Below are positions 59,096-64,000 of a stretch of DNA of 64,000 bases, piece by piece. The stretch's first letter is position 1, and each line of letters opens with the position of its first letter. A model generated the notes under the pieces. It made no database searches, was not told the origin of the DNA, and was given only the letters and a program-made list of their open reading frames with translations. Position numbers and translations under genes: made by a program. The stretch is from Luteolibacter sp. SL250 (GTDB lineage Bacteria > Verrucomicrobiota > Verrucomicrobiia > Verrucomicrobiales > Akkermansiaceae): positions 992,001 to 1,056,000 of the forward strand of contig NZ_CP113054.1 of assembly GCF_026625605.1 (NCBI RefSeq). The letters are read 5' to 3'.

Positions 59096-60273
59096 TGAAA
59101 CTGTCCGCCTTTCTCTGCTGGTTGGGACTCGCGGTGGTGGCCGCCGCTTCGCCGTGGCCCGTCGATGAACTGAAGAAGGTGCCCCTTTCCCAAGAGCTGC
59201 CAGACAAGGCGGTGGATGGGGTGAAGGCGGTTTTCATCGATGGTCCCGGTTATTCCGAACCGGGCAAACCGACCCGATTTTTCGCTTACTACGGCATCCC
59301 GGAAGTGGCGGCTGGGGAGAAGGTGCCGGCGATGGTGCTGGTCCACGGCGGCGGTGGCTCGGCATTCACTTCATGGGTGAAGCTGTGGGTGGACCGCGGC
59401 TACGCGGCGATCTCCATGGATACCTGCGGCTCGGTCAGCGGGGGTGGTTACAGAAATCATCCCCGCCATCCCTTGGGAGGCCCTCCGGGGTGGGGCGGCT
59501 TCGACCAGATCGGACAGCCACTGGAGGATCAGTGGACGTATCACGCCGTTTCGGATGTCATGCTGGCCCATTCGTGGATCCGGGCGCAGGACGGAGTGGA
59601 TGCGGAGAAGACGGGAATCACCGGCATCTCGTGGGGTGGCTATCTCACCTGCATCACCGCCGGGGTGGATGACCGGTTCAAGTTCGCGGTGCCAGTGTAC
59701 GGCTGCGGATTCCTAACGGACAATTCCGCCTGGCTGGATGCCTTCGGAAGGATGGGGCCGGAGAACAAGGAGAAGTGGCGGGCGAACTGGGACCCCTCCA
59801 TCTACCTGCCGCAGGCGAAGATGCCGATGCTGTGGGTCACGGGGACCAATGACTTCGCCTTTCCCATGGACTCCCTCCAGCGATCCTACCAGCAGCCGCA
59901 GGGTGACCGCTTCCTCGCCATCCGGCCACGAATGCCCCACGGCCATGGAGCGGCGGGGGAGGCACCGGCGGAGATCCATGCAATGGCGGATGCGGTTCTG
60001 AAAGGTGGCCCCGCCATGGCGAGGGTGGCTCTCGGTAAGCGGGATGGCCGGAAGGTTTCCGCGACATGGACCGGTGGCGGGAAGATGGTTTCCGCGGCGC
60101 TCAACTACACCACGGACGAAGGGCAGTGGCAGAAGCGCGTGTGGAAGGAAATCCCCGCGACGCCCGGCGATGGCCGCGTGGAGGCGGAACTGCCGGAAGA
60201 CACGAAGGTCTATTACTTCAACCTGCAGGATGGGACGGGACTCGTTGCCAGCAGCGAACACGAAACCTTATGA
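59095..60273 (+). CDS. Secreted alpha/beta hydrolase (acetyl-xylan-esterase/DLH-like)
   Basis: The product is 392 residues with a signal peptide (LGLAVVAAASPW). The oxyanion motif VLVHGGGGSAF, nucleophile TGISWGGYLT, Asp in VTGTNDFAFP and His in PRMPHGHGA give a complete triad. The GGYRNHPRHPLGGPPGWGG insert suits a carbohydrate esterase. A C-terminal beta-sandwich-like part (about 310-392) resembles the PhoPQ-activated/DLH-linked proteins in this phylum. It overlaps both neighbours by a few bases (TGATG and ATGA). Confidence 0.85.
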   Translation: MKLSAFLCWLGLAVVAAASPWPVDELKKVPLSQELPDKAVDGVKAVFIDGPGYSEPGKPTRFFAYYGIPEVAAGEKVPAMVLVHGGGGSAFTSWVKLWVDRGYAAISMDTCGSVSGGGYRNHPRHPLGGPPGWGGFDQIGQPLEDQWTYHAVSDVMLAHSWIRAQDGVDAEKTGITGISWGGYLTCITAGVDDRFKFAVPVYGCGFLTDNSAWLDAFGRMGPENKEKWRANWDPSIYLPQAKMPMLWVTGTNDFAFPMDSLQRSYQQPQGDRFLAIRPRMPHGHGAAGEAPAEIHAMADAVLKGGPAMARVALGKRDGRKVSATWTGGGKMVSAALNYTTDEGQWQKRVWKEIPATPGDGRVEAELPEDTKVYYFNLQDGTGLVASSEHETL

Positions 60274-61268
60274 AAGCCATCTGCCTGTTCCTCCTTTCCG
60301 CCGTATCCGCCATCGGGGCGGTCCATGAGGTGGCGGATTTCAAAGCTCTGGAGAACGCCTGCGCGACCGCGTTGCCCGGCGACGAGATCGTCATCGCAAA
60401 GGGGACGTACCGCATCACCGGCAACTCCAGGATCTGGATCACCGGACGTCCCGGGCAGGTCACGGTAAGCGGCGCGACGGGAAAGCCGCAGGACGTCATC
60501 ATCGAGGGGGACGGGCAGGACGCCAAGTCGGTGCAGATGATTTTCGAACTCACCGATTCCCCGAAGTGGACGTTCCGGGACCTGACGGTGCGGAATTCCT
60601 ACTATCATGGCTTCAAGTTCAATGCCTCTTCCACCGACTGCGTCCTGCGGAACGTGGTGATGCGCGACCACGGTGAGTCCGGGGTCAAGGGCACCAGTGA
60701 TCCGGACAAGGGCCACTACCCGGACCGCCTGCTGGTGGATGGATGTGACATCGGTTTCACGAAGAAGACCGGGGGTACCCGCAGCGTGGTGGAGGGAATC
60801 GACGGGGTGGCCGTGAAGGACTGGGTCATCCGCAACAGCCGCTTCGTGAACGTGCAGAAAAACGGCGGCCCCGCCTATGGCGCGTTCACCAAGGGCAACT
60901 CGCTGGATACGGTCATCGAGGGCAACCGCTTCGAGAACTGCTTCATCGGCGCGTCGTTCGGCGGTGGCGGCACCGGTCCGGCCTACTTCCGGGATCACGA
61001 CCGCTCGCTGGAGCATCGCTGGGGGGTGATCCGGAACAATGTCTTCATCAACTGCACGGACGCCGCCATCTACATCAACAAGGGGAACTCCTGCCTCATC
61101 GAAGGCAATCGGATGACCGGCTGCGGGATGAACATCCAGCTCCGCTTTCCCGAGACGACCGGTTGGGTGAAGGAGGGGAATGTCACGGACAACGAGAAGC
61201 AACCGTTGGTCCACCTCAGGGACGGGGCGGTGCTGCTCAAGGGGGAACCACCCGTGGGGAAGCCGTAG
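60270..61268 (+). CDS. Secreted right-handed beta-helix protein
   Basis: The product is 332 residues with a signal peptide (MKAICLFLLSAVSAIGA). Start VHEVADFKALENACATALPGDEIVIAKGTY-type and repeated RxxV/NxFxNC coils (WVIRNSRFVNVQ, VIEGNRFENCFIG and VIRNNVFINCTDAAIY) show a pectate-lyase-like parallel beta-helix. The C-terminal coil end has CGMNIQLRF. It is likely a polysaccharide lyase or glycan-binding protein (PL6/DUF1565-like). Its ATGA overlap with the hydrolase gene shows translational coupling. Confidence 0.85.
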   Translation: MKAICLFLLSAVSAIGAVHEVADFKALENACATALPGDEIVIAKGTYRITGNSRIWITGRPGQVTVSGATGKPQDVIIEGDGQDAKSVQMIFELTDSPKWTFRDLTVRNSYYHGFKFNASSTDCVLRNVVMRDHGESGVKGTSDPDKGHYPDRLLVDGCDIGFTKKTGGTRSVVEGIDGVAVKDWVIRNSRFVNVQKNGGPAYGAFTKGNSLDTVIEGNRFENCFIGASFGGGGTGPAYFRDHDRSLEHRWGVIRNNVFINCTDAAIYINKGNSCLIEGNRMTGCGMNIQLRFPETTGWVKEGNVTDNEKQPLVHLRDGAVLLKGEPPVGKP

Positions 61269-61278
61269 GAGATTTTCC

Positions 61279-61423
61279 GTAGCGGGATGGCTGCGCCATC
61301 ACGGTTGGGTGGATGGGTGCCATCTCCGATTCCAATGCGTCATGGATGCCATCATTTCTCCGGACGGAGCCGCAGGGATGTCAGTGGATCTCCCCAACCG
61401 GAATGGCGCAGCCATTCCGCTAC
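61279..61423. repeat. Family 1 palindromic element (MITE/REP-like), copy B
   Basis: The 145-nt element has near-perfect 22-nt terminal inverted repeats, GTAGCGGGATGGCTGCGCC (from 61279) and its complement ending at 61423. Copy A is at 2427-2575. It starts 10 nt after the beta-helix gene and ends 21 nt before the convergent gene's 3' end. Confidence 0.75.
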
Positions 61424-61444
61424 CCGGGCAGCCAGATGTCGCGG

Positions 61445-62098
61445 CTATTCCAGCTCGAGGGTCCTGGTCGGGAGCGGCGGCGGACCCTTTCCTCCCGTCG
61501 GCGGTTCGACGTCGATGTCATGCTCGAACAGCTCCATCGCCGTCTTCGCGACCTTGACGGTGTCGTAGAACGCGTAAGCTCCCACACCGAGGGCGCCGAC
61601 CACCGGCAGCCAGCGGGAGACCGCCTTGCCGAGCGATTTCTGGGTGATCTTCACGCCGATCTTCTTCGCGATCTTCTCCAGCACCTTTGGTGAAAGCTGG
61701 CGCACCAGGTAGCGGTCACCCACGCGCACGACGACATCCCGCACGGCCATGGCCGCACCGTGGCGGAACAGGCAGTAGACCATCTGCTCCCGGGACAAAG
61801 CCGCGGTCTTACCGTAGGCCCCGGCGATGTCGGCCACCATCTGGGTCTGGATCTTCCACATGGTATGCAGCTCCGGCAGGATGGTCAGCCAGCCGATGGG
61901 GCCGGGTGGCAGGGCCAGTGCTCCGGCGGCGGCCGCCGCTTTCGCCGCCGCGGCATTCGCGATCGCTTGTGCGCTCTGGTGGGGCGTGATGCTTTCCGAC
62001 TGCTTGGTCTCGGGGATCTTGCCGAGGAACTTCAGGATCGCGTTGGCGATCTTGTGGCCCGGCTGGTCGGGATCGGGGATGACGGGGAGGTTGTCCAT
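61445..62098 (-). CDS. EcsC-like membrane-associated protein
   Basis: The product is 217 residues from the ATG at 62096-62098, 1 nt after the stop of the branching-enzyme gene on the same strand. The Ala-rich helix (ANAAAAKAAAAAGALALPPG) is followed by IGWLTILPELHTMWKIQTQMVADIAGAYG, a pattern of EcsC family proteins. Hydrophobic segments near 180-200 (LPVVGALGVGAYAFYDTV) suggest membrane contact. The function of the family is unclear. The placement suggests it is co-translated with glgB. Confidence 0.6.
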   Translation of the reverse strand: MDNLPVIPDPDQPGHKIANAILKFLGKIPETKQSESITPHQSAQAIANAAAAKAAAAAGALALPPGPIGWLTILPELHTMWKIQTQMVADIAGAYGKTAALSREQMVYCLFRHGAAMAVRDVVVRVGDRYLVRQLSPKVLEKIAKKIGVKITQKSLGKAVSRWLPVVGALGVGAYAFYDTVKVAKTAMELFEHDIDVEPPTGGKGPPPLPTRTLELE

Positions 62099-62099
62099 T

Positions 62100-64000
62100 T
62101 CACATTTTCGCGAACACCAGTCCGGTGCGCGACGGAATATAGACATGGAGCCGGCCATCCGCATCCACGGGATAGTCGAATGAATGGTCAACCCGGCCGT
62201 GCCCGCCGAAGTCCCGCGCATCGCTGTCCAGGACGAGCTTCCGCGTCTCCGTCCCGGGGACGGAGAAGGTGAAATCGAAGACGGACTGGCTGACGGAGAA
62301 GCTCAGGACGAAAACGAGGTTCGCCCGTTCGAAGCAGAGGATCTTCCGCTCGCGGTCCACGTGGAGATACTGGGCGGGGGCGGCGGCGAGCAGGTTGGTC
62401 TCCCGCGCCAGGGTGATGAGCGCGCGGTCGAAGTCGGACAACCAGTGGTATTTCAGTTCCGGGTTGTCCATCAGCGACCACTGCCTGCGGCAATGGTGGT
62501 AGGACCAGCCGTTGCCCTCGCGCGGGAAGTCGATCCACTCCGGATGACCGAACTCGTTGCCCATGAAATTCAGCCAGCCCTCACCGCCGACGGCCAGGGT
62601 GATCAGACGGATCAGCTTGTGGATGGCGACGCCGCGTTCCACCACAGGGTTCCGGTCCTCCTTCCCCATATGGAAGTACATCTCCTGGTCCATCAGGCGG
62701 AAGGCGAGCGTCTTGTCCCCCACCAGCGCCTGGTCATGGCTTTCCGCGTAGGCGATGGTCTTCTCCCCGTAGCGGCGGTTCGCGAGGATGCCGAAGATTT
62801 CATCCATGTCCCAGTCCTCGTCGCGGCTGTGCTTCAGCAGCTTGATCCAGTGGTCAGGGATGCCCATGGCGAGGCGGTGGGTGAAGCCGATGCCGCCGTC
62901 CTCCAGCGGCTTGCAGAGTCCCGGCATGCCGGACATGTCCTCCGCCACCACGATCGCGCCGGGCTTGATCTCCCGGATGAGCTGGTTGGCGAGCTGGAGG
63001 TAGAGGATGGCGTCGCCGTCCGCATCCGCGCCGAAGTAGTCGTCGTAGGTGCTGAACGCCTTGTCGCCGCGGGAGTGGTAGAGCATGGAAGTCACGCCGT
63101 CGAAGCGGAAGCCGTCGAAGCGGAACTCCTCCAGCCAGTAGCGGAGGTTGGAGAGCAGGAACTGGCGTACTTCCGGTTTGCCGTAGTCGAAGCACTTGGA
63201 GTCCCACAGCGGGTGGTCGCCGCGTTCCCCCGCATGGAAATACTGGTTCCCGGAGCCGTCGAAATCACTCAGCCCCTCCGCGGTGTTCTTCACCGCATGG
63301 GAATGCACCACGTCAAGCAGCACCGCCACGCCAAGGCCGTGGGCGGTGTCGATGAGGTATTTGAGGTCCTCCGGGGTGCCGAAGCGGGAGCAGGCGGCGA
63401 AGAAGGAGGACACATGGTAGCCGAAGGACCCGTAGTAGGGATGCTCCTGGACCGCCATGACCTGCACCGTGTTGTAGCCCGCTTTCACGATGCGCGGCAG
63501 GATGCCGTCCGCGAACTCCCGGTAGGTGTGGACGCGGGCTTCCTCCCCGGCCATGCCCACATGGGTCTCATAGATCAACGGGGTGCCGACCACGGTGGGA
63601 TCGAAATCATTCCGCCACACGTAGGCCTGGGGTGGATTCCAGATCTGGCCGCTGAAGTCATTGGTGGAGGGGTCCTGGACCGCCCGGCGGATACAGGCGG
63701 GGATCCGGTCGCGGCGGCTGCCATCCGCACCGATGACGTGCAGTTTCACCCGCTGCCCGTGCTGGAGCGCGTCGCCCGGCAGGCGGAGTTGCCAGACACC
63801 GCCGCTGGACGGGGCGAGCGGGTGGCTTTCCCGGTTCCAGCCGTTGAAGTCTCCTGTCAGGAACACACCTCTCGCCGCTGGGGCCCACTCGCGGACCATC
63901 CACTGGTTGGCCGCCGCATTGTGGAGGATGCCGGAAAATTTGTGGCCGGTGGCGTAGGCGGGCAGCGAGCCGGATGTCCGCCGGATGTCCGCCAGCGTCG
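62100..64000 (-). CDS. glgB: 1,4-alpha-glucan branching enzyme, eukaryotic type (5' end outside window)
   Basis: The frame is open to the right edge, so the N-terminus is cut; about 630 residues are visible. A CBM48 module (HNAAANQWMVREWAPAARG, GDFNGWNRESHPL) precedes the GH13 barrel. Barrel motifs are VVHSHAVKN, the nucleophile Asp in FDGFRFDGVTSML, the acid/base Glu in VVAEDMSGMP, and YAESHDQALVG. The YETHVGMAGEEARVHTYREF and HEYPYYGSFGYHVSSFFA-like strings match eukaryote-type (GBE1/SBE) branching enzymes, not the usual E. coli GlgB. It introduces alpha-1,6 branches in glycogen. Confidence 0.93.
   Translation of the reverse strand, partial: TLADIRRTSGSLPAYATGHKFSGILHNAAANQWMVREWAPAARGVFLTGDFNGWNRESHPLAPSSGGVWQLRLPGDALQHGQRVKLHVIGADGSRRDRIPACIRRAVQDPSTNDFSGQIWNPPQAYVWRNDFDPTVVGTPLIYETHVGMAGEEARVHTYREFADGILPRIVKAGYNTVQVMAVQEHPYYGSFGYHVSSFFAACSRFGTPEDLKYLIDTAHGLGVAVLLDVVHSHAVKNTAEGLSDFDGSGNQYFHAGERGDHPLWDSKCFDYGKPEVRQFLLSNLRYWLEEFRFDGFRFDGVTSMLYHSRGDKAFSTYDDYFGADADGDAILYLQLANQLIREIKPGAIVVAEDMSGMPGLCKPLEDGGIGFTHRLAMGIPDHWIKLLKHSRDEDWDMDEIFGILANRRYGEKTIAYAESHDQALVGDKTLAFRLMDQEMYFHMGKEDRNPVVERGVAIHKLIRLITLAVGGEGWLNFMGNEFGHPEWIDFPREGNGWSYHHCRRQWSLMDNPELKYHWLSDFDRALITLARETNLLAAAPAQYLHVDRERKILCFERANLVFVLSFSVSQSVFDFTFSVPGTETRKLVLDSDARDFGGHGRVDHSFDYPVDADGRLHVYIPSRTGLVFAKM

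Overview
The window is chromosomal DNA of high G+C content, except for two AT-richer patches at about 1-1400 and 49700-51450. The gene content points to a free-living, Gram-negative-type heterotroph of the PVC group, most probably Verrucomicrobiota (Verrucomicrobiaceae/Luteolibacter-like). The evidence is a PVC-type membrane-bound dehydrogenase with a C-terminal CxxCH haem site, a YXWxxGxW-repeat protein, a ThuA protein, meso-diaminopimelate dehydrogenase, TonB receptors, a phosphate-selective porin, and many secreted hydrolases and lipoproteins. The lineage is inferred from family content only; no rRNA or tRNA gene was found.

Layout. 1-1415: AT-rich end of a defence island. It holds the 3' part of an AvcD-like anti-phage deaminase, a promoter-to-terminator unit of about 250 nt, then unassigned sequence. 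1416-6023: DUF533 protein, palindromic repeats, two secreted proteins, Ddh and an SDR. 6130-12903: phosphotransferase, LTA-synthase-like sulfatase, hydrolase, thioredoxin lipoprotein, and a BNR sialidase-like/amidohydrolase pair. 12909-20518: membrane protein, MpaB-like oxygenase, a SbmA/BacA-like ABC transporter broken by a 50-bp quasi-palindromic duplication, OmpA-like protein, methyltransferase, TruA and MOSC protein. 20574-31187: ThuA/VOC pair, YXWxxGxW protein, Mqo, an NfeD-flotillin membrane operon, a lipoprotein phosphatase and an esterase. 31197-39974: a DUF3127 protein with an SSB-type acidic tip, then an iron-acquisition block (PepSY protein, PiuC, two TonB receptors) with shared 15-bp palindromic Fur-like boxes.

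40205-47819 is a complete phosphate-uptake block: OprP-like porin, PstS, an unusually long PstC, PstA, two tandem PstB ATPases and PhoU. Pho-box-like 7-4-7 direct repeats lie before the porin and before pstS. 47839-49689 is a two-domain SGNH hydrolase. 49725-51420 is the most unusual part. It is an AT-richer three-gene cassette between two exact 22-bp direct repeats, encoding a small helical protein typical of polymorphic-toxin loci, a zinc-metallopeptidase toxin-like protein and a candidate immunity protein. 51484-61268 holds an HNH nuclease, AsnS, a DUF218 protein, the PVC cytochrome, a LysM lipoprotein and a tightly overlapping operon of metallophosphatase, alpha/beta hydrolase and beta-helix protein. 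61445-64000 holds an EcsC-like protein and a eukaryote-type glycogen branching enzyme cut by the window edge.

Two families of short intergenic palindromic elements occur at both ends of the window: family 1 at 2427-2575 and 61279-61423, family 2 at 2765-2787 and 52098-52186. All functional calls come from reading motifs and family resemblance by eye; no database search was run.
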